From an alpha proteobacterium AAP81b (lineage in GTDB: Bacteria > Pseudomonadota > Alphaproteobacteria > Sphingomonadales > Sphingomonadaceae), in assembly GCA_001295935.1 (NCBI GenBank), contig LJHX01000026.1, forward strand, positions 1 to 34,867: a stretch of 34,867 nucleotides of DNA, written 5' to 3'. Below, piece by piece: positions 23,681-33,438 of this stretch (its first letter is position 1; the number at the start of each line of letters is the position of its first letter). Made by a program: the position numbers and the translations under genes. The notes below the pieces were generated by a model. The model had not been told where the DNA came from and searched no databases. It worked only from the letters and a program-made list of their open reading frames with translations.

Positions 23681-25080
23681 GCGGCCAATCTGGGGGCGGC
23701 GCGGTCGGCGATAAAGGCCTCGATCGCGGCTAGCTCGGCGGGGAGTGTCGAATAACGCTCCTCGCGGTCCATCAGCCCGCGCGCTTGGGCGGGCAGCGCC
23801 GGGCGGATGCCGCAGGCGCGCTCGACGGCGTCGGGGAATTTGGCGGGATGGGCGGTGGCGAGCGTCACCATCGGGGTGGTGCCGGTCGCCTGGCGCCGCG
23901 CCGCGGCGAGGCCGACGGCGGTATGCGGATCGATGACCTCGCCGCACTGTGTCGCCGCCCAGCGCAGCGCCTGGCGCATCGCATCGGCGTCGACGCGCTC
24001 GCTGGCGAAGATCGCCGCTGCCGCCGCCTGTTGGTCGCCGGGGATGGCGAGTGCCTTGCGGGCTTCGAACCCCGCCATCATGCCGGCGCACGCCGTGCCG
24101 TCGCGCCCCGCCAGATCGAACAGCAGCCGTTCGAAATTCGACGACACCTGGATATCCATCGACGGCGAATCGGTCGGCGCCACTTGCCCTGCCGAATAGT
24201 CGCCGGCGCTGAGCGCACGATGCAGGATGTCATTCTCGTTGGTGGCGACGACGAGCCGCTCGATCGGCAGCCCCATCGCCCGCGCCGCATAGCCGGCGAA
24301 GACGTCGCCGAAATTGCCGGTCGGCACGGCGAAGCTCACGGCCCGCTCGGGCGCGCCGAGGCGAACGGCGGCGTGGAAATAATAGGGGATCTGCAGCATC
24401 AGCCGCGCCCAGTTGATCGAATTGACCGCGCCCAGATCGAAACGCGCGGCAAAGCCGCGATCGTTGAACATCGCCTTCACCAGCGCCTGGGCGTCGTCGA
24501 AGGTCCCGTCGATGGCGATATTGTGGATGTTGGGGCTCAAGACCGTCGTCATCTGGCGGCGCTGGACTTCGGAAACCCGGCCCCTGGGGTGCAACATGAA
24601 GACCTGAACGCGGTCGCGCCCGGCCAGCGCATGGATCGCCGCCGAGCCGGTATCCCCCGACGTCGCGCCGATGATCGTCAGCTGCCGCGCCGTGCGGCCG
24701 AGAAAGGTCTCGAACAGTCCGCCGAGCGCCTGCATCGCGACATCCTTGAAGGCAAGCGTCGGGCCATGGAAGAGTTCGAGCAGCCAGTGGCGCTCGTCGA
24801 GCGCTTTCAGCGGCACCGTCGCGGCATGGCCGAAGCTGGCATAGGCCGCGGTCAGGATGGCGCGCAGTTCGGCCTCGCCGAGGCTCTGCCCGATGAAGGG
24901 CGTGCAGACGCGCATCGCCGTTTCGACATAGGACAGCCCGGCAAGCCCGGCGATGTCGGCGGGGCTCAGCCGCGGCCAGGCGGCGGGCACGTAAAGCCCG
25001 CCGTCGCTGGCGAGGCCGGCAAGGGTCGCCCCTTCGAAATCGAGTTCGGGCGCCGACCCGCGGGTGGAAAGATAGCACAT
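23677..25080 (-). CDS. thrC: Threonine synthase
   Basis: A 467-residue PLP enzyme that converts O-phosphohomoserine to threonine, the last step of threonine synthesis. The cofactor lysine is Lys112 in HGPTLAFKDVAMQALG, and the phosphate-binding segment is ATSGDTGSAAIHAL. The opening MCYLSTRG and the AVPTGNFGDVFAGYAAR stretch are typical. It is full length. It heads an operon with an M16 peptidase and an rRNA methyltransferase, and is divergent from zwf, with which it shares a 125-base promoter region. Confidence 0.96.
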   Translation of the reverse strand: MCYLSTRGSAPELDFEGATLAGLASDGGLYVPAAWPRLSPADIAGLAGLSYVETAMRVCTPFIGQSLGEAELRAILTAAYASFGHAATVPLKALDERHWLLELFHGPTLAFKDVAMQALGGLFETFLGRTARQLTIIGATSGDTGSAAIHALAGRDRVQVFMLHPRGRVSEVQRRQMTTVLSPNIHNIAIDGTFDDAQALVKAMFNDRGFAARFDLGAVNSINWARLMLQIPYYFHAAVRLGAPERAVSFAVPTGNFGDVFAGYAARAMGLPIERLVVATNENDILHRALSAGDYSAGQVAPTDSPSMDIQVSSNFERLLFDLAGRDGTACAGMMAGFEARKALAIPGDQQAAAAAIFASERVDADAMRQALRWAATQCGEVIDPHTAVGLAAARRQATGTTPMVTLATAHPAKFPDAVERACGIRPALPAQARGLMDREERYSTLPAELAAIEAFIADRAAPRLAA

Positions 25081-25194
25081 CCCCGGCGCTTAGGACGGCG
25101 GCGCCGCCGGAGCAAGAACAGCGGCACGCGGCTTTTCGCCAAAGCATGGCTGCGCTTTGCGCCGCGCGGCGCTATGCTGGTGCAGCGCAGCATC

Positions 25195-25208
25195 AGGAGG
25201 CGATCATT
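25195..25208 (+). promoter_or_regulatory. Ribosome-binding site pointing to an ATT start of zwf
   Basis: A consensus AGGAGG (25195-25200) is followed by five bases and ATT (25206-25208) in the zwf frame. No ATG, GTG or TTG lies within a suitable distance in that frame. The only upstream candidate, the ATG at 25146, is 49 bases before the Shine-Dalgarno and has none of its own. Confidence 0.6.
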
Positions 25209-26666
25209 ACCCAGGAAAACCGCGCCGTCGGCACCATCGTCCTGTTCGGCGCCACCGGCGACCTGGCGCGGCGGATGCTGATCCCGTCGCTCTATCATCT
25301 TTGGCGCGAGGACCGGCTGGCCGAGGGCACGCGCTTCATCGGCGCGGCGCGATCCGACCTGACGCCCAACGAATTTCGCGCCCAGGCGGCCGACGCGCTC
25401 ACCGCCGGTGCCGCGACGGGCTATCGCGAGCCCGAGGTCATCGCCGATTTCGTCCGCCGCTTCGATTATCTCGCCATCGACGCCGACCACCCCGCGACGA
25501 TCGCCGCCCTTGCAAGCCGCGTCGGGTCCTCCGCCTGCCTGCATTATTTTGCGACCGCGCCGCAGCTCTACGGCCCGCTGGCGAGTGCGCTGAAAGCCGC
25601 CGGGCTGACCGGCGACGGCCACCGCGTCATCGTCGAAAAGCCGATCGGCCATGACCTCGCCTCGTCGATCGCCATCGACGACGCCCTCGCCGCCGCCTTC
25701 CGCGAGGAGCAGATTTTCCGCGTCGACCATTATCTCGGCAAGGAAACCGTCCAGAACCTCATCGCGCTGCGCTTCGGCAATGCGCTGTTCGAGCCGCTGT
25801 GGCGGTCGGAAGGCATCGACTTCGTCGAGATCACCGTCGCCGAGACCGTCGGCCTCGAGGCCCGCGCCGGCTATTATGACGGTTCGGGCGCGCTGCGCGA
25901 CATGGTGCAGAATCACATGCTGCAATTGCTGGCGCTCGTCGCGATGGAGCCGCCGGCGAGCCTCGATGCCGCCGCCGTCCGCAACGAGAAGATCAAGGTG
26001 CTGCGCTCGCTGCGGCCTTTGACGGCCGCGAGCGTCGCCAGCCATGCCGTCGCCGGCCAATATGGCCCGGGGGTCGCCGACGGCAAGCCGGCGCGTGGCT
26101 ATGCCGAGGAACTGGGCCGCGCGTCCGCCACCGAAACCTTCGCCGCGGTGCGTGCCGATATCGACAATTGGCGCTGGGCGGGCGTGCCCTTCTACCTCCG
26201 CACCGGCAAGCGCCTCGCCTCGCGCTATACCGAGATCGTCGTGCATTTCCGCGCCGTGCCCTATTCGATCTTCGCCAAGGACGGCGGGCTGCTGGCGCCC
26301 AACAAGCTCATCATCCGGCTCCAGCCTGAGGAAAATGTCCGGCTGACCCTGATGGCCAAGGAACCGGGGCTCGAGCGCGACGGCGCCCGCCTGCGCGAAT
26401 TGGGCCTCGACCTCTCGCTGTCGGAGGCCTTCAAGGACGTTCGCCGCCGCATCGCCTATGAGCGCCTGCTGCTCGACGCGGTCGACGGCGACCAGACGCT
26501 GTTCGTCCGCCGCGACGAGATCGAGGCGGCGTGGGAATGGGTCGATTCGATCCACGCCGGCTGGGCGGCGGCGGGGATCACGCCGCGCCCCTATGCGGCG
26601 GGCAGCTGGGGCCCGGCGGCGTCGATCGCGCTGACCGAGCGTTTCGGCCATAGCTGGCACGAGTAA
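25206..26666 (+). CDS. zwf: Glucose-6-phosphate 1-dehydrogenase
   Basis: A 486-residue enzyme oxidising glucose-6-phosphate to 6-phosphogluconolactone with NAD(P)+, the entry to the Entner-Doudoroff pathway. The nucleotide-binding loop is LFGATGDLARRMLIPSLYHL near the start; IVEKPIGHDL and the active-site RVDHYLGKETVQN are exact, and FYLRTGKRL follows. The chosen ATT start gives a lead of about 10 residues (TQENRAVGT) before the loop, as in relatives. Starting at the ATG at 25146 would add 20 unrelated residues. ATT is a rare initiator, known from infC, and would lower output or tie it to IF3. First gene of zwf-edd-glk-eda-ppc. Confidence 0.93.
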   Translation: MTQENRAVGTIVLFGATGDLARRMLIPSLYHLWREDRLAEGTRFIGAARSDLTPNEFRAQAADALTAGAATGYREPEVIADFVRRFDYLAIDADHPATIAALASRVGSSACLHYFATAPQLYGPLASALKAAGLTGDGHRVIVEKPIGHDLASSIAIDDALAAAFREEQIFRVDHYLGKETVQNLIALRFGNALFEPLWRSEGIDFVEITVAETVGLEARAGYYDGSGALRDMVQNHMLQLLALVAMEPPASLDAAAVRNEKIKVLRSLRPLTAASVASHAVAGQYGPGVADGKPARGYAEELGRASATETFAAVRADIDNWRWAGVPFYLRTGKRLASRYTEIVVHFRAVPYSIFAKDGGLLAPNKLIIRLQPEENVRLTLMAKEPGLERDGARLRELGLDLSLSEAFKDVRRRIAYERLLLDAVDGDQTLFVRRDEIEAAWEWVDSIHAGWAAAGITPRPYAAGSWGPAASIALTERFGHSWHE

Positions 26667-26672
26667 GCGGAC

Positions 26673-28484
26673 ATGGCACTGCATCCCACCGTCGCGCGCG
26701 TCACCGACCGCATCATCGACCGCAGCCGCGACAGCCGCGCGCGCTATCTCGACCTCATTACCCAAGCCCGCGACGCCGGCGTGACTCGCGCGCGGCTGAG
26801 CTGCGGCAATCTCGCCCATGGCTTCGCCGCCGCCGAGGCCGACAAGCCGGCGCTCGCCGGCGACGCGGTGCCCAACCTCGCCATCGTCACGGCATACAAC
26901 GACATGCTGTCGGCGCATCAGCCCTATGGCCGCTACCCCGAGCAGCTGAAGCTCGCGGCGCGCGAGGCGGGCGCCACGGCGCAGGTGGCGGGCGGCGTGC
27001 CGGCGATGTGCGATGGCGTCACCCAGGGCCAGGCCGGCATGGAATTGTCCTTGTTCAGCCGCGACACCATCGCGCTCGGCACCGCCGTCGCGCTCAGCCA
27101 TGCGATGTTCGACGGCATGCTGCTGCTCGGCATCTGCGACAAGATCGTTCCCGGGCTGCTGATCGGCGCGCTGCGCTTCGGCCATCTGCCGTGCGTGCTG
27201 GTGCCGGCGGGGCCGATGCCGTCGGGCCTGCCCAACAAGGAAAAGGCGCGCGTCCGCGAGGCTTTCGCCGAGGGCAAGGCAACGCGTGACGAATTGCTGG
27301 CCGCCGAAAGCGCCTCCTATCATTCGCCCGGCACCTGCACCTTCTACGGCACCGCCAATTCGAACCAGATGCTGATGGAGCTGATGGGGCTGCACGTGCC
27401 CGGCGCCGCCTTCGTCAACCCGGGCACCCCCTTGCGCACCGCGCTGACGCGCGCCGCGGCGATGCGCTGCGCCGGGATCACCGCGCTGGGCGACGACTAT
27501 CGGCCGCTCGGGCGCTGCGTCGATGAAAAGGCGATCGTCAACGCCGTCATCGGCCTGCTGGCGACCGGCGGTTCGACCAACCACGCCATCCACCTGCCGG
27601 CGATGGCGCGCGCGGCGGGGATCGTCCTCGACTGGACCGACATGGACGAGCTGTCGTCGGCGGTGCCGCTGCTGGCGCGCGTCTATCCCAATGGCTCGGC
27701 CGATGTGAATCACTTCCATGCCGCCGGCGGCCTCGGCTTCGTTACCGGCGAGTTGCTGACGGCAGGGCTGCTGCACGGCGACATATTGACGATCAGCCCC
27801 GGCGGCATGGCCGATTATTGTGGCGAGCCGGCGTTGGCCGACGGCGCGCTGGTGCAGCTGCCCGCCCCCACCGTCTCGGCCGACACGACGATCCTGCGCC
27901 CCGTCGCTAAGCCCTTCGCCGCCGACGGCGGGATGCGGCTGCTCGCCGGCAACCTCGGTCGCGGCATCATCAAGACGTCGGCGGTGGCGCCCGAGCACCG
28001 CATCGTCGAAGCGCCGGCGCGGGTGTTCGACAGCCAGGACGCCGTGCTCGCCGCCTTCAAGGCGGGCGAGTTTACCGGCGACGTCATCGTCGTCGTCCGC
28101 TTCCAGGGGCCGCGCGCCAATGGCATGCCCGAGCTGCACAAGCTGACGCCGGCGCTCGGCGTGTTGCAGGATCGCGGCCAGAAGGTCGCGCTGGTCACCG
28201 ACGGCCGCATGTCGGGGGCGAGCGGCAAGGTGCCGGCGGCGATCCATGTCCACCCCGAAGCCTTGGGTGGCGGGCCGCTGACGCTGCTGCGCGACGGCGA
28301 CATGCTGCGCGTCGACGCCGAGGCGGGCACGCTGTCGACAACCGCCGACCTTGCCGGGCGTACCCCGGCGCCGGCGCCGGTCGAAGCCCCGGGCCTGGGC
28401 CGCGAGCTCTTCGCGCTGTTCCGCGCCCATTCGGGCGACGCCGAAACCGGCGCGGCGGCGATCCTCGACGCGGCGGGGCTATGA
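26673..28484 (+). CDS. edd: Phosphogluconate dehydratase
   Basis: A 603-residue IlvD/Edd-family iron-sulfur dehydratase converting 6-phosphogluconate to KDPG. Landmarks are [31 protein letters not shown] with a cluster-type Cys, [23 protein letters not shown], and the C-terminal [22 protein letters not shown]. It is full length. It begins 6 bases after the zwf stop codon, a position where many alphaproteobacteria have pgl instead. Its stop codon overlaps the glk start by 4 bases (ATGA). Confidence 0.96.
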   Translation: MALHPTVARVTDRIIDRSRDSRARYLDLITQARDAGVTRARLSCGNLAHGFAAAEADKPALAGDAVPNLAIVTAYNDMLSAHQPYGRYPEQLKLAAREAGATAQVAGGVPAMCDGVTQGQAGMELSLFSRDTIALGTAVALSHAMFDGMLLLGICDKIVPGLLIGALRFGHLPCVLVPAGPMPSGLPNKEKARVREAFAEGKATRDELLAAESASYHSPGTCTFYGTANSNQMLMELMGLHVPGAAFVNPGTPLRTALTRAAAMRCAGITALGDDYRPLGRCVDEKAIVNAVIGLLATGGSTNHAIHLPAMARAAGIVLDWTDMDELSSAVPLLARVYPNGSADVNHFHAAGGLGFVTGELLTAGLLHGDILTISPGGMADYCGEPALADGALVQLPAPTVSADTTILRPVAKPFAADGGMRLLAGNLGRGIIKTSAVAPEHRIVEAPARVFDSQDAVLAAFKAGEFTGDVIVVVRFQGPRANGMPELHKLTPALGVLQDRGQKVALVTDGRMSGASGKVPAAIHVHPEALGGGPLTLLRDGDMLRVDAEAGTLSTTADLAGRTPAPAPVEAPGLGRELFALFRAHSGDAETGAAAILDAAGL

Positions 28485-29449
28485 CGAACATCGTCGCCAT
28501 GGACATCGGCGGCACCAACGCCCGCTTCGCGCTGGCGACCGTGGCGCCGGGCGCGGCGCCGGTGCTTTCGGAGCCCGTCAAGCTGCGCGCCGCCGATTAC
28601 CCGACCCTCGCCGCCGCCTGGGCGGAGTTCGCCGCGCGCTGCCCCGAACCGCTGCCGCGCGCCGCGGCGCTCGCCGTCGCCTGCCCGGTCGATGGCGATA
28701 TCCTGAAACTGACCAACAGCCCCTGGGTGCTGCGCAAATCGACGCTCAAGGCGCAGCTCGGCCTCGACGACCTCGTCATCGTCAATGATTTCGGCGCCGT
28801 CACCCGCGCCGTGCCGCACCTTGCCGCCGCCAACCTCGTCCATCTCTGTGGCCCCGACACCGGCCTGCCGGCAGCGGGCGCAATCAGCGTCATCGGCCCC
28901 GGCACCGGCCTCGGCGTCGGCCTGCTGCTGCGCGATGAGGCGGGCGACCGCGTCGTCGAAACCGAAGGCGGCCATATGGACTTCGCCCCCTGCGACGCCA
29001 TCGAGGACATGCTCCTCCAGCGGCTGCGCGCCCGCTACGGCCGCGTCTCGGTCGAGCGCGTCTGCGCCGGGCCCGGGCTGGTCGACATCTACGAGACGCT
29101 CGCCCATGCCGAAGGCGCCGCGGTCACCATTCTCGACGACAAAGAACTCTGGCCGGTCGCCATCGACGGCTCCAACCCGCTCGCCGCGGCGGCGCTGCTG
29201 CGCTTCTGCGCGGCGCTCGGCTGCGCCACCGGCAATCTGGCGCTAGCGCATCTGGCGAAAGCGGTGGTGCTTGCCGGCGGCATCCCGCCGCGGATTCTGC
29301 CGATCCTCAAGGATTCGGGCTTTGGCGCGCGCTTCCGCGCCAAGGGGCGTTTCGAAGGCCTGATGGCGGCGATTCCGGTCTATGCCTGCGTCCACCCTGA
29401 TCCCGGCCTGATGGGCGCCGCCGCCGCCTGTTCCGCGAGGTTTGCATGA
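28481..29449 (+). CDS. glk: Glucokinase
   Basis: A 322-residue ATP-dependent glucokinase making glucose-6-phosphate for zwf. The phosphate loop is [12 protein letters not shown] near the start; VIVNDFGAV carries the catalytic-base Asp region, and [13 protein letters not shown] is the sugar-binding EGGH segment of the Glk group. The second nucleotide motif is [12 protein letters not shown]. It overlaps both edd upstream and eda downstream by 4 bases, so the three are translationally coupled. Confidence 0.95.
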   Translation: MTNIVAMDIGGTNARFALATVAPGAAPVLSEPVKLRAADYPTLAAAWAEFAARCPEPLPRAAALAVACPVDGDILKLTNSPWVLRKSTLKAQLGLDDLVIVNDFGAVTRAVPHLAAANLVHLCGPDTGLPAAGAISVIGPGTGLGVGLLLRDEAGDRVVETEGGHMDFAPCDAIEDMLLQRLRARYGRVSVERVCAGPGLVDIYETLAHAEGAAVTILDDKELWPVAIDGSNPLAAAALLRFCAALGCATGNLALAHLAKAVVLAGGIPPRILPILKDSGFGARFRAKGRFEGLMAAIPVYACVHPDPGLMGAAAACSARFA

Positions 29450-30069
29450 CCCTTTCGCCCCCCCTCGACCTGCTTTTGCGCGCCCGCACGCTCCCCGTGT
29501 TGGTCATCGATGATGTCGATCACGCCGTGCCACTGGCACGCGCGCTCGCCGCCGGCGGGCTCACCGTCCTCGAAATCACCCTGCGCACGCCGGCGGCACT
29601 CGGCGCCATCGCCGCCATCGCCCGCGACTGCCCCGACGTTATCGTCGGCGCCGGCACCATCCTCAGCCCCGACGACATCGAGGCAGCAGCCGCCGCCGGC
29701 GCCACCTTCGGCGTCTCGCCCGGCGCGACGCCGCGCCTGCTCGCCGCGGCGCGCGCCTGGGGCCGGCCCTTCTACCCCGGCACCACCACCGCTTCCGAGA
29801 TCATGCACGCGAGAGAGGCGGGGTTCACAACGGTGAAATTCTTCCCGGCCGAGGCCAATGGCGGCGCCAGCGCGCTGAAATCGCTCGCAGCACCGCTCGC
29901 CGACGTGCGCTTCTGCCCGACGGGCGGCATCTCGCCCGCCAATGTCGCGCAGTATCGCGCCCTGCCCCAGGTTGCCTGCGTCGGCGGCAGCTGGATGGCC
30001 CCCGACGCCGCGGTCAAGGCCGGCGAGTGGGACCGCATCACCGCGCTCGCCCGCGAAAGCCTCGCCTGA
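29446..30069 (+). CDS. eda: KDPG aldolase
   Basis: A 207-residue class I aldolase splitting KDPG to pyruvate and glyceraldehyde-3-phosphate. The Schiff-base lysine is Lys131 in TTVKFFPAE; Glu43 and Arg47 in VLEITLRTP are the usual catalytic and carboxylate-binding residues, and FCPTGGIS is the phosphate-binding end. It is full length. Its TGA overlaps the ppc ATG (TGATG), so translation passes straight into ppc. Confidence 0.96.
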   Translation: MTLSPPLDLLLRARTLPVLVIDDVDHAVPLARALAAGGLTVLEITLRTPAALGAIAAIARDCPDVIVGAGTILSPDDIEAAAAAGATFGVSPGATPRLLAAARAWGRPFYPGTTTASEIMHAREAGFTTVKFFPAEANGGASALKSLAAPLADVRFCPTGGISPANVAQYRALPQVACVGGSWMAPDAAVKAGEWDRITALARESLA

Positions 30070-32747
30070 TGGCACAGCCGCCGGCTCCGGCGCCGACTGG
30101 CCTCAGCCAGAACCCCGATATCCGCTACTTGGGCCGCGTCCTCGGCGACGTGATCCGCGCCCATGACGGCGCGACGGTCTTCGAGCGCATCGAGGCGATC
30201 CGCTCGGCATCGGTCGACCGCCACCGCGGCACCGACGTCCGCGATCTTGGGCTGGCCTCGCTGAGCCTCGACGAAGCCAGCGCTTTCCTGCGCGGCTTCA
30301 TGCTGTTCTCGATGCTCGCCAATCTGGCCGAAGACCGCCAGGGCGTCGCCGCCGAAGCCGGTGCCGGCCTCGCCGAAGCCGTCGCCGCGCTCGCCGCCGA
30401 AGGCATCGCCGAGGCCGATATCCTCGCGCTTCTCGATAAGGCGCTCGTCGTCCCGGTGCTCACTGCGCATCCGACCGAAGTCCGCCGCAAGTCGATGATC
30501 GACCATCGCAATACGATCGCCGCGCTGTTGCGGCAGCGCGACCGCGGCGCCGCCGAAACCGCCGGCGGCGAGCCGATCGACGACGCCATCGCCGCCGAGG
30601 TCGCGCTGCTCTGGCAGACCCGCCCGCTGCGCCGCGAGCGCCTGGTCGTCGCCGACGAGATCGAAACCGTCGTCGCCTATCTCCGCGACGTCTTCATGGG
30701 CGTCGTGCCGCTGCTGGTGGCGCGCTGGCGGCGTGTCCTCGGCGGCCGCGCCGCGCCCTTCCTGCGCCTCGGCACCTGGGTCGGCGGCGATCGCGACGGC
30801 AACCCCTTCGTCGATGCGACGACCCTCGAACTGGCGCTCGCCCGTTCGGCCGAGGCGTGTGTCGGCCAATATCTCGAATGGCTCCACGCCCTTGGCGCCG
30901 AACTGTCGATCTCGACCGAACTCGCCGAGGTTCCGGGCGACGTGCTGGCGCTCGCCGATGCCAGCGGCGACCAGGGCCGCGCCCGCGCCGACGAGCCCTA
31001 TCGCCGTGCCGTCACCGGCATCTATTCGCGCCTCGCCGCGACCTTCACCGCGATGACCGCCAAGCCGCCGCCGCGCGCCGCGATGCGCGCCGCCGCGCCC
31101 TATCCGTCGCCCGAAGCCTTTCGCGCCGACCTCTGTGTCCTCGCCTCGGGGCTGGCGCGCGCCGGCGACGGCGTGCTCGGCAACCATGGCCGCCTCGGGC
31201 AGTTGCTCGCCGCGGTCGAAAGCTTCGGCTTTCACCTCGCGACCCTCGACATGCGCCAGAACGCCGACGTCCATGAGCGCGTCATCGCCGACCTGCTGCG
31301 CGGCGCCGGGGTCGATCCCGATTATCTCGGCCTGGCGGAAAACGAACGCATCGCTGTGCTGCGCGCCGAGCTCGGCCATCCGCGCCTGCTGGCGACGCCG
31401 CTCGCCGACTTCGCCGACGAGACCCAGAAGGAACTCGCCATCGTCCGCGCCGCCGCCGCGGCCCGCGCGCGCTATGGCGACGACGCCATCACCGCCTGGA
31501 TCGTCTCCAAGGCCGACAGCGTTTCCGACCTTCTCGAAGTGCTGGTGCTGCTCAAGGAAGCCGGCCTGTGGCGCCCCGGCGATCCGCCGACCTGCCCGGT
31601 TATGCCGGTGCCGCTGTTCGAAACGATCGCCGACCTCGAACGCGCCCCCGAGATCATGACCGCCTTCTTCGCGCTCCCTGAGATGGCGGCGCTGGCGCGG
31701 GCGCGGGGCCATCAGGAAGTCATGGTCGGCTATTCCGACAGCAACAAGGACGGCGGTTACCTGACGTCGGTGTGGAGCCTGCACGTCGCGACCAGTGCGC
31801 TGGCGCCGGTGTTCGACCAGGCCAGGGTCGCGATGCAGCTTTTCCACGGCCGCGGCGGCGCCGTTGGGCGTGGTGGCGGCTCGGCCTTCCAGGCGATCCG
31901 CGCCCAGCCGCCGGGCACCGTCCAGGGGCGAATCCGCATCACCGAGCAGGGCGAGGTCATCGCCGCCAAATATGGCACCATCGACAGCGCCGCCGCCAAC
32001 CTCGAGGCGATGGTCGCCGCCACCCTGCGCGCCTCGCTCGAACCGCCGCAACTGTCGGCCGCCGACAAGGCACGTTTCCGCGCCGCCATGGCCGAGATGT
32101 CGGCGGGCGCTTTCGCCGCCTATCGCGGGCTTGTCTATGAAACCCCCGGCTTCAAGACCTTCTTCCGCCAGTTCACCCCGATCGCCGAGATCGGCGAGCT
32201 GAAGATCGGCAGCCGCCCGCCGAGCCGCACCGCGTCGGATCGCATCGAGGATCTGCGCGCCATCCCCTGGGTCTTCTCCTGGGCGCAGGCGCGGGTGATG
32301 CTGCCCGGCTGGTATGGCATCGGCGCGGCGTTCAGCGCCGCTGACCCCGGCCTGCTGCGCGAGATGCATGCCGCCTGGCCGTTCTTCCAGGCGTCGCTCG
32401 CCAATCTCGAAATGGTGCTCGCCAAGTCCGACCTCGCCATCGCCCGGCATTATCTGGCGCTGGTCGAGGACCAAGCCGCGGGCGGCGTGCTCTTCGACCG
32501 CATCGCCGCCGGCTGGCAGCAGGCGCATGACGGGCTGCTCGCCGTCACCGGCCAGTCGCGCCTGCTCGACGCCTCGCCGGCGCTCGACGCATCGATCCGG
32601 CTGCGGCTGCCCTATGTCGAGCCGCTGAACCTGCTCCAGGTCGAGCTCCTCACCCGCCGCCGCGCCGGCGAAACCGACCCGCGGATCGCCGACGGCATCG
32701 CGCTGTCGATCAACGCCATCGCGACGGCGCTGCGCAATAGCGGGTGA
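30069..32747 (+). CDS. ppc: Phosphoenolpyruvate carboxylase
   Basis: An 892-residue enzyme that adds bicarbonate to PEP to give oxaloacetate. Catalytic His134 is in TAHPTEVRRKSM. GGDRDGNPFVD, VGYSDSNKDGGYL (Lys560) and FHGRGGAVGRGGG are the conserved loops, and the protein ends in RNSG, close to the family's usual RNTG. The ATG at 30069 overlaps the eda stop codon; an in-frame ATG at 30027 would lie inside eda and adds an atypical lead. It links the Entner-Doudoroff operon to anaplerosis. A terminator hairpin follows at 32777. Confidence 0.95.
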   Translation: MAQPPAPAPTGLSQNPDIRYLGRVLGDVIRAHDGATVFERIEAIRSASVDRHRGTDVRDLGLASLSLDEASAFLRGFMLFSMLANLAEDRQGVAAEAGAGLAEAVAALAAEGIAEADILALLDKALVVPVLTAHPTEVRRKSMIDHRNTIAALLRQRDRGAAETAGGEPIDDAIAAEVALLWQTRPLRRERLVVADEIETVVAYLRDVFMGVVPLLVARWRRVLGGRAAPFLRLGTWVGGDRDGNPFVDATTLELALARSAEACVGQYLEWLHALGAELSISTELAEVPGDVLALADASGDQGRARADEPYRRAVTGIYSRLAATFTAMTAKPPPRAAMRAAAPYPSPEAFRADLCVLASGLARAGDGVLGNHGRLGQLLAAVESFGFHLATLDMRQNADVHERVIADLLRGAGVDPDYLGLAENERIAVLRAELGHPRLLATPLADFADETQKELAIVRAAAAARARYGDDAITAWIVSKADSVSDLLEVLVLLKEAGLWRPGDPPTCPVMPVPLFETIADLERAPEIMTAFFALPEMAALARARGHQEVMVGYSDSNKDGGYLTSVWSLHVATSALAPVFDQARVAMQLFHGRGGAVGRGGGSAFQAIRAQPPGTVQGRIRITEQGEVIAAKYGTIDSAAANLEAMVAATLRASLEPPQLSAADKARFRAAMAEMSAGAFAAYRGLVYETPGFKTFFRQFTPIAEIGELKIGSRPPSRTASDRIEDLRAIPWVFSWAQARVMLPGWYGIGAAFSAADPGLLREMHAAWPFFQASLANLEMVLAKSDLAIARHYLALVEDQAAGGVLFDRIAAGWQQAHDGLLAVTGQSRLLDASPALDASIRLRLPYVEPLNLLQVELLTRRRAGETDPRIADGIALSINAIATALRNSG

Positions 32748-32776
32748 CGGAAGCAGGAAGTAGGGGCCTCCGGCGG

Positions 32777-32806
32777 CCAGGGGCTGAGCCCCTGGACCTA
32801 CTTTTC
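32777..32806 (+). terminator. Terminator of the zwf-edd-glk-eda-ppc operon
   Basis: A perfect 9-base stem CCAGGGGCT-G-AGCCCCTGG (32777-32795) is followed by ACCTA and CTTTTC. It begins 29 bases past the ppc stop codon. It belongs to the same sequence family as the hairpins at 2874-2907 and 32845-32880. A smaller hairpin, GGTGC-N7-GCACC, follows at 32813-32829. Confidence 0.7.
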
Positions 32807-32844
32807 GTTTAAGGTGCTGCTTTTGCACCATAAGGTCGGCATAC

Positions 32845-32880
32845 AAAAAGGTGGGTGCAGGGCCTCAGGCCCTGCCCGCC
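32845..32880 (-). terminator. Terminator of the RES/Xre operon
   Basis: On the minus strand, the perfect stem GCAGGGCCT-G-AGGCCCTGC (32875-32857) is followed by ACCCACC and TTTTT (complement of AAAAA at 32845-32849). It lies about 40 bases past the RES toxin stop codon. On the plus strand a T-rich run also follows further on, so it may stop transcription in both directions. Confidence 0.65.
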
Positions 32881-32919
32881 GGAGGCCCGTTCTTCTATCT
32901 TTTTTCGAGCGCAAGGCAT

Positions 32920-33438
32920 TCATGACCAGGAGCGCTGGTCCTTCGGCAAACGGTCGGTGGGGTCATAGACCATCACTCGGTGCGGCAGGTCCGGCCCCCA
33001 ACGCCACAGCACCAGATTGACGTCGCGCGCCGTCGCGCCGGGCACGAAGCTCGGCACCAGGATACCGTTATGGCCGGCCTTCCTGAGCCGATCGGCGACC
33101 AGCCATGACGGCGCCTGGCGACCGGCGCGCAGGTCGGTCAGCCAGCCACAGGCAAGTTCATCCCTGGTAACGCCGTGCGCGGCGAGGCCGGCATCGTCGC
33201 ACAGGTCGGCGATGTCATCGCAATCGACATCATATTCGCACATCGTCAGCGGCTGGAGGCGATGGCTGAAGCCTTGCGTGCATTCGGCGATCGCGGTCAT
33301 CACATCGAGCGCGAGATAGAGCGTCGGCTCACCCTTGCGGTTGAAGCGCCCGCCGGTCAGCGCCGCGCCGCCGCCCGACAGCGGCGAGAACGACCAGGCC
33401 GGATCATGGCCGCGAAAGCCGCGCCCCGCAAATCTCAA
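32920..33438 (-). CDS. RES-domain toxin
   Basis: A 172-residue RES-family toxin. HDPAWSFSPLSGGGAALTGGRFNRKGEPTLYLALD carries the family's Arg31 and Tyr41, and Glu52 follows in AIAEC; these match the NAD-binding Arg-Tyr-Glu set of RES proteins. Characterised members destroy NAD+. The protein is complete. The start is TTG at 33438, overlapping the antitoxin stop codon as TTGA, which keeps toxin translation coupled to and probably below that of the antitoxin. The antitoxin precedes it, as usual for RES/Xre modules. Confidence 0.9.
   Translation of the reverse strand: MRFAGRGFRGHDPAWSFSPLSGGGAALTGGRFNRKGEPTLYLALDVMTAIAECTQGFSHRLQPLTMCEYDVDCDDIADLCDDAGLAAHGVTRDELACGWLTDLRAGRQAPSWLVADRLRKAGHNGILVPSFVPGATARDVNLVLWRWGPDLPHRVMVYDPTDRLPKDQRSWS

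Noticed and set aside
25146-25205. ATG at 25146 as the zwf start
   Set aside because: It adds 20 residues unlike Zwf N-termini, lacks a Shine-Dalgarno and lies upstream of a consensus AGGAGG that fits ATT at 25206.
24966-28430. Very long open frame (1154 codons) on the minus strand opposite thrC promoter, zwf and edd
   Set aside because: It is antisense to clear enzymes, rich in Arg, Gly, Ala and His as expected of a GC-rich shadow frame, and has no domain pattern.
29772-32846. 1024-codon minus-strand open frame opposite eda and ppc
   Set aside because: Same cause: codon-position bias of a high-GC gene keeps the antisense frame open. The protein has no family signature.
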